Below, piece after piece: positions 7,328 to 16,855 of a stretch of DNA of 64,000 nt. The notes beneath the pieces were generated by a model that saw nothing but the letters and a program-made list of their open reading frames with translations, ran no database searches and was not told where the DNA came from. Position numbers and translations under genes: made by a program. Position 1 is the first letter of the stretch. Every line of letters starts with the position of its first letter. Origin of the DNA: Bacillus sp. AFS006103. Lineage in GTDB: Bacteria > Bacillota > Bacilli > Bacillales > Cytobacillaceae. The stretch is from positions 67,142 to 131,141 of the forward strand of contig NTXX01000036.1 in assembly GCA_002559145.1 (NCBI GenBank), given 5' to 3'.

Positions 7328-8842
7328 TTATTTATTACTAGGGAATGCAAATGATAAACTATTGTTTTCGCTTGCTGATACCCAGCGTTCTGAAACTGTT
7401 TTGGTCTTCGTATAGAACCGTGCTTGGTCTGGGCCAAACATTTGCCCGTCGCCAAACCTTGAGCCCTTAAAACCAGCAAAGTTATGAAAGCCTACTGGGA
7501 TCGGAATGGGTACATTTACACCAACCATTCCTACATCAATTTCAGTTGTGAATTTTCTAGCTGCCAGCCCATTATTGGTAAAGATCGTTACACCATTTGC
7601 TAATTCTTGCTGATTAATTAATTTGATGGCTTCCTCTAAACTATCTACACGGACAATATTACGAACAGGGCCGAATACTTCTTCATCATAAATTTTCATT
7701 CCTGGTTTCACATGGTCAAGCAATGTTGGTGCCAGGAAGAATCCGCCGTCATTTTTGGTAATGTCTTTATTACGGCCATCACAAACGAAGGTTGCCCCTT
7801 CTTCTTCGCTGAGGTCAATGGCTTTTAAGATACTTTCTTTTGCTTGCAAGGAAATAACTGGTCCGTAATCTGCACCGTCATTAAAAGCACCTACTTTTAA
7901 GCGATCAACCTTTTCTTTTAAAATTGCTACCAAGCGATCAGCCGTTTCTTGTCCGACTGGCATTAAGGTAGAAATGGCCATACACCGTTGTGAGGCCGCC
8001 CCATACCCTGCACTGATGAAAGCATTCGCTACTTGTTCTAAATCAGCATCTGGCATAACGACCATATTATTTTTTCCGCCACCTAAGGCAACCACTCGTT
8101 TGCCATATTTAGCGCCGGTTTCATAAATGTAATGTGCTACTGGTGTGGACCCAACGAAAGAAATGGCCTGTACAGCGGGATTTTCAAGTAGTTCATTTAC
8201 CGCCTCTTTATCACCATTGACTACTGTCCAAATACCATCTGGCAGGCCGGCTTCTTTCCATAATTCACTAATATATAAAGCGGTCATAGGTACTCGTTCA
8301 GAAGCTTTTAAAATTACCGCATTTCCAACGGCTACTGCCATGCTTGTTTGTGCTAATGGCACCATGATTGGAAAATTAAATGGAGAGATGGCTGCCACTA
8401 CACCAAGTGGATATTTAGCTGAATAGGCATTAATTTGTCCGCCTACATTAACTGAGTATTCACCCTTCATGAAATGAGGCGCATTAATCGCTAAATCTAC
8501 TGATTCTAATCCACGAGTAATTTCACCCATTGCGTCTTCTTCTGTTTTCCCGCTTTCGGTACAAATTAATTCGATTACTTTATCTTTATTATTCTTTAGT
8601 AAGTTACGAAAATTCAGGACAATTTCTGCACGCTTTGCAACGGAGAGATCACGCCATGCCGGAAAGGCAGCTTCTGCTTTTTTTATGGCACTTTTCACTT
8701 CATTGGAGGAAGCCAATGGTACTTTCGCAATGATTTCGCCTGTTGCCGGATTGAACACGTCTGAAAAACGGCCGCTTTCACCTTTGATCATTTTTCCATC
8801 AATAAAATGTGTAAGTTCTTTCACGTCAGTAATGTTAGTCAT
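7328..8842 (-). CDS. mmsA: CoA-acylating (methyl)malonate-semialdehyde dehydrogenase
   Basis: The 504-residue aldehyde dehydrogenase oxidises malonate or methylmalonate semialdehyde with NAD+ and CoA to acetyl- or propionyl-CoA. The NAD-binding region (ISPFNFPIMVPL at about 152-163, FVGSTPVA at 229-236) and catalytic Cys287 in SQRCMAIS are visible. As in this subfamily, the general-base glutamate of ordinary ALDHs (ELGGK) is missing; the site reads ALGGGKNN. AAAGGAG precedes the ATG. It lies 30 bases after the omega-aminotransferase gene in the same operon, pointing to beta-alanine catabolism rather than valine or inositol breakdown. Confidence 0.88.
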   Translation of the reverse strand: MTNITDVKELTHFIDGKMIKGESGRFSDVFNPATGEIIAKVPLASSNEVKSAIKKAEAAFPAWRDLSVAKRAEIVLNFRNLLKNNKDKVIELICTESGKTEEDAMGEITRGLESVDLAINAPHFMKGEYSVNVGGQINAYSAKYPLGVVAAISPFNFPIMVPLAQTSMAVAVGNAVILKASERVPMTALYISELWKEAGLPDGIWTVVNGDKEAVNELLENPAVQAISFVGSTPVAHYIYETGAKYGKRVVALGGGKNNMVVMPDADLEQVANAFISAGYGAASQRCMAISTLMPVGQETADRLVAILKEKVDRLKVGAFNDGADYGPVISLQAKESILKAIDLSEEEGATFVCDGRNKDITKNDGGFFLAPTLLDHVKPGMKIYDEEVFGPVRNIVRVDSLEEAIKLINQQELANGVTIFTNNGLAARKFTTEIDVGMVGVNVPIPIPVGFHNFAGFKGSRFGDGQMFGPDQARFYTKTKTVSERWVSASENNSLSFAFPSNK

Positions 8843-8872
8843 CTACCCGTTCTCCTTTCGATTTTAAAAGCT

Positions 8873-10225
8873 TTATAATGATTCAATGGCTTGAACTAAG
8901 TTTGTTAAAATAAAATCTTTTTCCTCCAGTGTAATATTTAATGGTGGAGATAATGTTAATACGTTGTTATATCCCGCGACGGTTACACCGTTTTTTCCTA
9001 TTATTAATCCTTGCTCTTTGCACTTAGCAATCACTTGATTGACATTTTCTACTGGTAAAGGATTTTTTGTATTGCGGTCTTCGACAAGCTCAATTCCAAT
9101 CAGCAATCCTTTTCCGCGAATATCCCCAACGTTAGGATGATGTGAAATTCTAGCTTTTAATTCTTCTATTAAAATCGTACCCATTTCGGTCGATTGTTCA
9201 AATAAATTTTCTCGTTCCATAATTTCTAGATTTTTTAATGCCACTGCACATGCCGCTGGAGAGCCTCCGAATGTATTGATATGGCGGAAAAAGTCATAAT
9301 TACCGCTTTTCGTAAATTCCTCATAAACTTCTCTCTTGACTGCCGTTGCTGAAAGTGGCATATAAGCGCTGGTAAGTCCCTTTGCCATTGTAATAATGTC
9401 TGGCTGAACCCCATAATGTTGATGGCCGAAAGCTTTTCCTGTCCGTCCAAAGCCGCAAATAACTTCATCGACAATTAATAAGGCACCATGCTTCTCGCAA
9501 ACTTCTTTTACACCTTTTAAGTAATCATCCTGTGGCATAATGACCCCGCCACCTGTAATAATCGGCTCCAATATCATCGCCGCAATCGTCTCTGAATGTT
9601 CCCATGTCATGATTTCGTCTACTGCTTTAACGGAAGGTAAATCACTTGCCTTCTTAAATCCATCCTCATTATTACGATATTGATCAGGCGCTTTCACATG
9701 AATAAAACCGGGTGCTAGTGGCTCGTATTTGTATTTCCGTTCTGCTTGCCCTGTTGCTGCGAGCGCTCCCATGGAGTTCCCGTGATAGGCGCGATAACGA
9801 GAGACGATTTTATAACGGTTGCCTTGCCCTTTTTGCTGGTGATACTGCCTGACGATTTTAAAGGCTGTTTCATTTGCCTCCGAGCCGCTATTGGAGAAAA
9901 ATACTACATAATCCCCACCTAATAACTCGCTAATTTTTTCAGCAAGTAAAATCGCTGTAGGATGCCCATTGGTTAATGGTGTATAGTTGTTCTCTAGAAG
10001 CTGATCATATGCCGCTTTGGCTATTTCTTCTCTTCCATAACCAACATTTACACACCATAGTCCCGACATAGCATCTAAATAACGATTACCCTCAATATCT
10101 GTCAGCCAAGCACCTTCCGCTTTTTGAATGATGGAAGTAGCTTGCGGGTTATACGGCTTCATTCCATGCCATAAGTATTTCTCATCTTTCGTGACTAAAT
10201 TTTCACCTGTTTGAACATTTTCCAT
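8873..10225 (-). CDS. Class III omega-aminotransferase, probably beta-alanine:pyruvate type
   Basis: This 450-residue PLP enzyme has all class III landmarks: GSEANE at 114-119, the YHG motif at 148-150, the cofactor-binding Asp253 in IVDEVICGFGRTG, and Schiff-base Lys282 in TMAKGLTSAY. It is followed directly by a CoA-acylating semialdehyde dehydrogenase, so beta-alanine (giving malonate semialdehyde, then acetyl-CoA) is the most economical substrate. GABA or other omega-amines are alternatives. AAAGGAG lies upstream of the ATG. A weak cre-like sequence (11 of 14) occurs at 10304-10317 in the promoter region. The PucR-type gene just upstream is the likely regulator. Confidence 0.85.
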   Translation of the reverse strand: MENVQTGENLVTKDEKYLWHGMKPYNPQATSIIQKAEGAWLTDIEGNRYLDAMSGLWCVNVGYGREEIAKAAYDQLLENNYTPLTNGHPTAILLAEKISELLGGDYVVFFSNSGSEANETAFKIVRQYHQQKGQGNRYKIVSRYRAYHGNSMGALAATGQAERKYKYEPLAPGFIHVKAPDQYRNNEDGFKKASDLPSVKAVDEIMTWEHSETIAAMILEPIITGGGVIMPQDDYLKGVKEVCEKHGALLIVDEVICGFGRTGKAFGHQHYGVQPDIITMAKGLTSAYMPLSATAVKREVYEEFTKSGNYDFFRHINTFGGSPAACAVALKNLEIMERENLFEQSTEMGTILIEELKARISHHPNVGDIRGKGLLIGIELVEDRNTKNPLPVENVNQVIAKCKEQGLIIGKNGVTVAGYNNVLTLSPPLNITLEEKDFILTNLVQAIESL

Positions 10226-10370
10226 CCTTAAGTCACTCCTTTACAATTTGTTTCATCTATCTTTATTGTGAAGGGTTATGACCCTATTATCATCAGACAT
10301 AATGTAAAACGTTTTCGAAAGATGTTTCACATATTGACAACTTTTTGTACGAAAAAAAAATCCCTCTTTC

Positions 10371-11954
10371 TTAAGAGAGATTTTCTCCATCTGCAGACTG
10401 GAAATTAAATTGAGTCGCAAGCAGCATTAATTCAACCACAAGACGCTTAGGCGGAAGCATATAATCACTGCCAATTAAACTTTCAATCTTAGACAAACGA
10501 TGATATAACGTTTGACGAACAATAAATAGCTTTTCAGCTGTTTCATTTTTCTGACAATTATATTGTAGATAAACCTGTAATGTTGCAATCAAATTCCCAT
10601 TATTTTTAGCATCATATTCATAGAGAGGTTCTAAATATTTTTTTGCTAAATCCATAATAGCTTTATTTTTTTGCAGCTGAAGAACTAATTGATGCAAGTA
10701 CAGATCTTCATAAAAATAAGAAAGATGGGCAGCATTACTTCGGATTACCAGTGTGTCCTGTGCCGTTTCGTAACTTTGATGGACTAATTTATATTGTTTT
10801 ACAATCTGCCCGACAGCTGTAGTGACTGCTAAATCAATATATTTATGATTCTTTCTAAAGTTCTTGATTTTCTCAATGCATTCGATCATCCGGTGTTTTA
10901 GATCATGTCCATAGATATCCGCAATCACATAAATGAGCCGTTGTTTTTCTTCTAATAGAAACAAAACGAATCCTTTTTTTTCAAAAACATTCCGGGAGTA
11001 TAATTTGTAATAATTTAAATCATTTTCTTTTTTTGACTTCGTTATCTGATCGATTAATACAAAGTAAGAGCAATTTAATAAATGGTGAAAACTCTGTTCC
11101 TTTAAGAAGGAAGTGATCACAGAATCTTCCACTGTTCCAGCTAACCAAGTTTCTAATAACATGCGGGAGTGCATATTTTGTTTTTCTTCTATATATAAGC
11201 TGCGTAATAAATATTGTGATAGGGCAATAACCGTTCGATCCAACACTAACAATTCAAACTCATTTATCGTCCGATCCTCTGTGAAAATACATACTTCCCC
11301 ATAACGTTCTTCTAATATATTTACTTCACATTTGGCAAACTGCTTTGAACTCCCCTTTGTTTCATAATTGTCTCTTAAGTTTTTATAAAAATGATGTTTT
11401 TCATTAGGTATAAACGATGGTTGCTGACCATTTATGATAAAGGCAACGTTCATGTTTAAAAATTTATTAAGTCTCACTAAAATATGTTCATAATGAGTGA
11501 TCTTTAATGTTAATTTGTTGATTTCTTGAGAATAATTTTCCAACCGTTTGATCATCTCATACTGTTGATTAATTAATTCACTATGTATCTCTTGTGTTAT
11601 TTCAATAAAGGGAATGATTTTGCTAAAAACAAGAATGGGGAAACAATGTAAATTAGCTAGCTCGATTACCTGATGAGGTACAGATTGAATATGTTCACCA
11701 AATTCAATACATAATCCGGCTGCACCTTTTGCTATTAGTTGTTCAACAAAATTGAATAGAGTCTTTTCCTCATTGAGTTGAATTCCAGTTGTTAAAATTA
11801 ATTCGTTGCCTTTTATTAAACTAGTGATCTCTTTCGATTCTAATATATGAACCCACTTGATTGTATTGGAAACCCCGCCATGACCTGCTATCATTTCAAC
11901 GTTTTGAAAATGTTTTTTATCAAATAAATCCTGAACCGTTAGCGAATAAGACAT
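10371..11954 (-). CDS. PucR-family transcriptional regulator
   Basis: The 527-residue protein starts at an internal ATG (11954) preceded by GGGAGGG; the longer frame reaching 12044 has no such site and encodes an implausible hydrophobic lead. The N-terminal PucR domain (SLTVQDLFD...) spans about the first 130 residues and a coiled segment follows. The C-terminal 60 residues carry the HTH_30 motif (LQVYLQYNCQKNETAEKLFIVRQTLYHRLSKIE in pieces). PucR proteins activate purine, GABA or beta-alanine catabolic genes in response to pathway metabolites. It lies 145 bases upstream of the aminotransferase gene on the same strand and probably controls the two-gene operon. Confidence 0.85.
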   Translation of the reverse strand: MSYSLTVQDLFDKKHFQNVEMIAGHGGVSNTIKWVHILESKEITSLIKGNELILTTGIQLNEEKTLFNFVEQLIAKGAAGLCIEFGEHIQSVPHQVIELANLHCFPILVFSKIIPFIEITQEIHSELINQQYEMIKRLENYSQEINKLTLKITHYEHILVRLNKFLNMNVAFIINGQQPSFIPNEKHHFYKNLRDNYETKGSSKQFAKCEVNILEERYGEVCIFTEDRTINEFELLVLDRTVIALSQYLLRSLYIEEKQNMHSRMLLETWLAGTVEDSVITSFLKEQSFHHLLNCSYFVLIDQITKSKKENDLNYYKLYSRNVFEKKGFVLFLLEEKQRLIYVIADIYGHDLKHRMIECIEKIKNFRKNHKYIDLAVTTAVGQIVKQYKLVHQSYETAQDTLVIRSNAAHLSYFYEDLYLHQLVLQLQKNKAIMDLAKKYLEPLYEYDAKNNGNLIATLQVYLQYNCQKNETAEKLFIVRQTLYHRLSKIESLIGSDYMLPPKRLVVELMLLATQFNFQSADGENLS

Positions 11955-12035
11955 TTTGACCCTCCCTAAAAAGAAGCGTTTACATAGAGTAATATAACAT
12001 AATGTAAAATAGCAAAGAAACAGAAGGAGCACGAT

Positions 12036-12194
12036 TTGAACCATCCCTTATTACCAACTGCAATGATTTTTGTACCAAGTATAAATGGTTACAGTCATCG
12101 TGAAGATGAATTAACTTCATATGAAGACTGCGCTAAAGGTGCTAACGTTTTGCTTAATGCTGTATTAACTATTTGCCGTGAAAAAGTCAGATAG
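12036..12194 (+). pseudogene. C-terminal stump of an M20-type N-carbamoyl-amino-acid hydrolase
   Basis: A 52-codon frame contains MIFVPSINGYSHREDELTSY, the C-terminal signature of Zn-dependent M20 amidohydrolases (beta-ureidopropionase / N-carbamoyl-L-amino-acid hydrolase / allantoate amidohydrolase). The other roughly 350 residues are missing. The frame is fused to what looks like the pucR upstream region, with an AAGGAG in front of a TTG at 12036. A beta-ureidopropionase makes beta-alanine from N-carbamoyl-beta-alanine. This suggests the degradation cluster next door once included the upstream pyrimidine-catabolic steps. Confidence 0.75.
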
Positions 12195-12264
12195 GTAGTG
12201 TGTAACACGATAAAAAGGAGACGTGTTTTTATGTCCAGCTAACTGGGGTCTTCCTTTTAAAAGT

Positions 12265-12301
12265 AAAGCTCTGTGGAGGAAAGCCTCTGCAGAGCTTTTT
12301 C
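12265..12301. terminator. Strong bidirectional terminator hairpin
   Basis: AAAGCTCTGTGGAGG pairs with CCTCTGCAGAGCTTT around a 4-base loop, with one mismatch. A T-run follows on + and an AT-rich run on -. It serves the gene stump on + and the membrane protein gene on -. Confidence 0.75.
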
Positions 12302-12344
12302 TTTTATAAGGACGATCTGCAACTGTTACATTACCAAAGCCTTT

Positions 12345-13586
12345 CTAATTAAAAATTAGTGGAAAAGTAAATGTAACGAAAGCTGCCCAAAGTCCGTAGA
12401 CCGGCAAATACTTAGTAACCGCATCTTGGATGGTTGAAGGTCCGGTTTTGTTTTGCAGAAAACGCATATAGGAGACCATGATCCAAATTAGATTTCCCCA
12501 GATAAGTATGTTTACGCCTAAAACTGCAAGTCTGTTTGGTGTAATCCCATAAGAAGAAAGTCTGAATATGATGGCTGACAAAGCCACACTGTCAATAATA
12601 AGAGCAAGAACAATAAGGGCAAAATTTATATAATCAAAAATGCTCTTTTTCTCGTCTGTGCCGCTTTCGGTTATTGAAAATATGGTAACGGCTAAAACAC
12701 CAAGGAGTATTCCATTAAAGGCTATCAAGAAATTTCTGTCCATGAATGGATTTTTTCCTATCCAAAGAACCGTGATAAGATAGACCAACAATGTGGCCAG
12801 GACAAGAGGACTAAAAATTTTAGCGATATATGGTGTAATATTCTTAGCAAGTTTAAGATTCATTGATACCAGGTAGGCAGCTACAATAGCGAGAGCAGCA
12901 GCACCAAATAAAACGACATTTCTAAAATAAAAGTCTTCTATATCCAAGTCTACAAAGCTAAATAACCGCAGGGTTAATAGGGTTAGCAGCATTCCACTAA
13001 TCGCCATGCTGGCGTAAAGTATGAAAAATTCCAAATTAAATTTAAGATAGGCTAATCTTGTATGGCCTTTTGAATATTCATTTCCCGAAAATGCAAGCCC
13101 GATCAATCCCCATAAGAATATGGGAAGGTGCAAGTAAACAAGAATCATACTGTCTTTCTCATTTAATGGCAGCATATTTAGATAAATCCCCGAGGTTAGG
13201 AACAACAATGCAAGGATATAAAGAATATTTTTTTTAGGGGGATTATTATATACAAAATAGGCTGCAATAAAGGGTAGAATCCCGAAAGCAAGGTTAATTG
13301 GAGCAATTGCTTGCTGTTCGACAAAATGGAAAATGATCCTGGTGCTTATCCCGGCTAGAATGGCTAAAATGCCCATGAATAAGAAACCTTTCTGAAGCAA
13401 AGCTGCATCCTCTGTATGTGCTGTTTCCTTGAAATTCAATCTTTCATTCCAAACGGCGAGTACGTGTGAATCAGGATTTTGTCCCCATGCGTGTGAGAAT
13501 GACTTTTTGAAGGCTTTGGGGTCTTTTCTAAACAGTCTCTCCAGTTCATGGGGGTTAGCAATATTTTCAATAATCAAATGGTTCAT
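12345..13586 (-). CDS. Multi-pass membrane protein of unknown function
   Basis: The likely start is the ATG at 13586, seven bases after AAGGA; an upstream extension of 20 codons is open but less well supported. The 413-residue product has a soluble N-terminal part of about 65 residues (with a DPKAFKKSF...VLAVWNERL stretch), followed by about twelve hydrophobic segments. It resembles uncharacterised Bacillus membrane proteins of the DUF4153 kind, but I cannot assign it firmly. It is monocistronic and transcribed toward the terminator at 12265-12301. Confidence 0.65.
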   Translation of the reverse strand: MNHLIIENIANPHELERLFRKDPKAFKKSFSHAWGQNPDSHVLAVWNERLNFKETAHTEDAALLQKGFLFMGILAILAGISTRIIFHFVEQQAIAPINLAFGILPFIAAYFVYNNPPKKNILYILALLFLTSGIYLNMLPLNEKDSMILVYLHLPIFLWGLIGLAFSGNEYSKGHTRLAYLKFNLEFFILYASMAISGMLLTLLTLRLFSFVDLDIEDFYFRNVVLFGAAALAIVAAYLVSMNLKLAKNITPYIAKIFSPLVLATLLVYLITVLWIGKNPFMDRNFLIAFNGILLGVLAVTIFSITESGTDEKKSIFDYINFALIVLALIIDSVALSAIIFRLSSYGITPNRLAVLGVNILIWGNLIWIMVSYMRFLQNKTGPSTIQDAVTKYLPVYGLWAAFVTFTFPLIFN

Positions 13587-13819
13587 GTCCATGTCCTTGT
13601 TAATACCTCCCCTAATCATTGTCAAATTAAGTCCAACTTTCCTCACAATGTTATATATTGTTTATTTGATATTAACATCAAATTTATTGTTTTTCAATAA
13701 ATTTTTATTATTTTTTGTTATTTTTTTGTTGTTAAGACAGACAAAAAACATTTCTCCTTACAAAGAAATGCTCTATTCCTTTAATCATTATTTTTAGGGA
13801 GGGGTAGCTATCACGCTGG

Positions 13820-14809
13820 GTGGGGGATAGATTTGTTAATGGAGAGGTGCTATTATCTATTTTTTCAAGACCCGTTCATGATTGTATTGCATCATTATCG
13901 GATGAATTTGGAATTTATCTTAAAACTACTTCCAATATCCAGAGAATGGAGCTTTTTTCAAAAAATGAGAAAGCAGTCATCGAAGGTCACCTTGGGTTTA
14001 CAAATATACGAGGCAGGGAACAGGATTCGTTTGAATCGCAGTTAGAAAAGCAAATAAAAGCAGCCATTCATTTTAATTCTGAGAAAACTTATGAACAATT
14101 ATTATCAAGTTATTCCCATGTCATTTTGGCAACGGGCGACGGAGAATATTCGAAGCGGACTAGGAACTATAGGGAGGATTTAACGGTTTCCATAAAAGGA
14201 GCATCAGTTGAAGGGATTTTTAATCGTTATTCTGTCACAGCATGGCTTGATTACGATCTTGCACCTTTTGGCTATTGTTTCCTTGTTCCCTATTCAGAAA
14301 AAGAAGCGAATATCTCTTTAGCCATTCCAGACTTACCCCAAAATAAGGATCTTAAAATAAATAATCTTTGGGATAAATTTTACGATATGGTGCGATCTCA
14401 GCTTAACCAAGAATTACCGATAACCGACCAGTTTCAAATAACTAAGTATACTATGGGAATTTGTCAGTCAGCACGGATTGGTAATACGTTTTATGTTGGG
14501 AATTGTTTCGGAACGATGATGCCATTTATGGGCTTTGGGCAATATGCTTTTATTATAAGCGGGGTGTATGCGGCCTATGATTTATGTGGTTTAGGGAATT
14601 ATGAAGAGTTAATGAAGCCTCATCGTCAAAATTATGCTAATTCACTCGTTTTACGAAGGGCGATGGAACAGTTAAATCGAATTATCCACGCACTTCAAGG
14701 GGACATGGGAGAAAGATTGTTTCAAACCAAATGGATAAATCCACTGAGAGTAGCAAGTTATTTATTAAGACCATATATAAAATTGAAGAAAGGAGACGCA
14801 TCCTTATGA
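13820..14809 (+). pseudogene. FAD-dependent oxidoreductase lacking its N-terminal FAD-binding loop
   Basis: The 329-codon frame opens at a GTG with MGDRFVNGEV and covers the middle and C-terminus of a geranylgeranyl-reductase/flavin-oxidoreductase-like protein. It includes SSYSHVILATGDGEYS (about 95-110) and the substrate-cap motif FGTMMPFMGFGQYAF. The N-terminal GxGxxG Rossmann segment, about 40-60 residues, is missing. GGGAGG is present but 13 or more bases too far upstream, with an in-frame stop just before it. The reading frame is otherwise intact, so loss of the 5' end is recent. It is probably non-functional unless it works without the canonical FAD loop. Confidence 0.7.
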
Positions 14810-14922
14810 CTAAAACCAGGGAGTGACAGATAAGCAATTTTATACGATAATATAAAAATAGGTAATAAAAACCATATTATTTTTTCTTTATAGTAAGAGT
14901 GAATCATATAAAAGGAGTAAGT

Positions 14923-16131
14923 ATGAAGGAATTTTATACTCATGTAAATAAAAAGTTATATTATTTTACAGTAATAATCGTAATAGCGATTATGATAATT
15001 GGTTTGTTAATGGACAATCCGCGTTTTGGGAAGTTTGATGCTGGTTATATTCTTCATAGTGGTCTTGTTGTCATTCTATCTGCATGTTTATTACTTTATC
15101 CTAAGTATATTACTCATGTTTTTAGACTGATTATCATTACAGCAGCGTCCGTTTACTTTTATGCGCTGTTCTTTCTATATCCAGAAACTTGGTCTACCTT
15201 TATTTTTCTATGTTTTATTCCAGCCATTGCAATACTGTTTTTTGATTCAAAGCTGTTTTATTTTTCTTTACTATTAAACAGTTTAGCCATCGTGTTTACA
15301 TTTATTTATATTATGCTTTTTGATCATGGGTATCCCTATATAAAGCAGGATTTAATTGGAAATGTTATCAACTTTATCGGGAGTCAAGTGATTATCTCGT
15401 TTATTTTTTATTTAACGCAAGGAAGAATTAAAAAACAGCAATTATATTATGAACAAATTCAGCAAGCAGAGCGTTTAAAGACAACTGGACAACTAGCAGC
15501 TGCTGTTGCACATGAAATTAGAAATCCCTTGACCGTTGTGAAAGGTTTTTTGCAATTATACCAACAAGATGCTAGATTTAGTGAGGATATAAAAGGAAAT
15601 TTTACATTGTTAGTTGATGAATTAAATACTGCTGAACAAGTAATTACTCAATTTTTATCTATAGCCAAGCCAAGCAAAGAAACAGAAATAGAAACCGTAA
15701 ATATAAAGATTATTCTTCAGAGTGTAACCGACCTACTTCATTCCTATGGGCTTTTATATGATAATATGATTGAATTAATTTTAGTAGAAGATTGCTATAT
15801 TGCTGCTAACAACATAGAGTTTAAACAATTATTAATAAATATTATAAAAAACGCCATTGAGGCCTCTAAAATTGGCGATTCAGTAATTGTATCGGCAGGT
15901 AGGAATAAAGATTTTATCGAGATTAAAGTAGTTGATTTTGGACAGGGGATGTCAGAAGCAGAAATTAAGTCGCTTGGTACTCCTTTTTATTCTTTAAAAA
16001 GTAAAGGGACCGGATTAGGGATGATGATTTGCTATAATATCGCAGCAAAATATAAAGGAACTATTGACTTCGAAAGCACGAAAGGTGAAGGAACTACTGT
16101 CACCATAAGATTTCCATCAAAAAATTCCTGA
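14923..16131 (+). CDS. Membrane sensor histidine kinase (sporulation-kinase KinB-like)
   Basis: The start is the ATG at 14923, preceded by AAAGGAG. The 402-residue protein has about six membrane helices (roughly residues 12-175) without an extracytoplasmic domain. These are followed by a HisKA domain with the phospho-acceptor in AAVAHEIRNPLTVVKGFLQL and a HATPase domain with NAIEAS, GQGMS and GTGLGM boxes. The layout and H-box resemble KinB-type kinases feeding the Spo0 phosphorelay. No response regulator is adjacent, as expected for such orphan kinases. The stimulus is unknown. Confidence 0.8.
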   Translation: MKEFYTHVNKKLYYFTVIIVIAIMIIGLLMDNPRFGKFDAGYILHSGLVVILSACLLLYPKYITHVFRLIIITAASVYFYALFFLYPETWSTFIFLCFIPAIAILFFDSKLFYFSLLLNSLAIVFTFIYIMLFDHGYPYIKQDLIGNVINFIGSQVIISFIFYLTQGRIKKQQLYYEQIQQAERLKTTGQLAAAVAHEIRNPLTVVKGFLQLYQQDARFSEDIKGNFTLLVDELNTAEQVITQFLSIAKPSKETEIETVNIKIILQSVTDLLHSYGLLYDNMIELILVEDCYIAANNIEFKQLLINIIKNAIEASKIGDSVIVSAGRNKDFIEIKVVDFGQGMSEAEIKSLGTPFYSLKSKGTGLGMMICYNIAAKYKGTIDFESTKGEGTTVTIRFPSKNS

Positions 16132-16260
16132 ATCCAGTGGGATGGTTATGGTTATTAATGAGGTTAATGCCAATCACAAGCCCCCCTGCTTCGGTGAAAA
16201 AATTCATAGAGCCCAAGTAAAACATGATTAATAGTTTTTATTAAAACTAAAAATGGAATT

Positions 16261-16294
16261 TGTCCTTCATCGAGTAGATGAAGGGCATTTTTTT
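16261..16294 (+). terminator. Rho-independent terminator
   Basis: TGTCCTTCATC pairs with GATGAAGGGCA (11 bp, one G-U) around a 5-base loop, followed by seven T residues. It is about 130 bases after the kinase stop. Confidence 0.75.
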
Positions 16295-16724
16295 GATTCA
16301 AATGAGAATCTTGTTCCACATAGAGTAGAGTGAAAGAATCCTCTTGTGTTGATTAGCTGATGTAAAATTGCAATATTTAAGATAGAGGACCGTGGGAAAA
16401 ATTTTTTTTATTAAAAAACAAGTCTTATCGTAAAAGGAAATACTGATTTTTATGATATAAAAGTCTCCATATATATCTAAATGAGGCGAGCAAGGTTTGT
16501 GTTATTGTTGTTTTCTTGCAACAGGTCAACAATATCAGCCCTGAGTACAAAGGAACTTTTGAACTGTAGTTTTTTGGTGTAGAAAATACGGCTGAAATCG
16601 CATGATTTTTAAAATGATCGTCATGAACGCTAGTTTTGATTTAGGCAAAAAAGCCACAATAAAAGGCAGCTATTTTAAGGTTTTAAGCTTGGTTGACGTG
16701 GATTAGTTTCTATCATAGGATGTT
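16295..16724. other. Intergenic region, no gene seen
   Basis: This is AT-rich DNA upstream of the CoA-transferase operon. Short open stretches exist on the minus strand around 16470-16600, but none has a start with a ribosome-binding site or a recognisable family. The notable sites lie at its right end: two FNR-type palindromes, listed separately. Confidence 0.6.
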
Positions 16725-16740
16725 AGTGAAATGATTCACA
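16725..16740. promoter_or_regulatory. FNR/CRP-type palindrome, upstream copy
   Basis: AGTGAAATGATTCACA differs by one base from TGTGA-N6-TCACA, the Bacillus FNR consensus. It is 69 bases upstream of a second, perfect copy with the same spacer. Confidence 0.5.
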
Positions 16741-16793
16741 AACATTAACGACAAGCTGACAAAAAAGAAAAAGCCATTTTTTTTATTAAATAT

Positions 16794-16809
16794 TGTGAAA
16801 TGATTCACA
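16794..16809. promoter_or_regulatory. FNR/CRP-type palindrome, perfect copy
   Basis: TGTGAAATGATTCACA fits TGTGA-N6-TCACA exactly, 46 bases before the CoA-transferase start codon. The spacer AATGAT is identical to the upstream copy, so the two sites descend from a duplication or are under common selection. The pair suggests oxygen- or nitric-oxide-dependent control by a Crp/Fnr-family protein. Confidence 0.55.
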
Positions 16810-16855
16810 AAACGAAACTTACAGTAAAACGAAACCTAAATTAGGAGTGGATGAC

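Noticed and set aside
11955..12044. 30-codon hydrophobic extension of the PucR regulator
   Set aside because: The internal ATG at 11954 has an ideal GGGAGGG site and matches the family's usual start.
16300..16855. Sigma-54 promoter for the CoA-transferase operon
   Set aside because: No GG-N10-GC pair with TTGGCA/TTGCA character was found at a sensible distance, and the neighbouring regulator lacks an intact GAFTGA.
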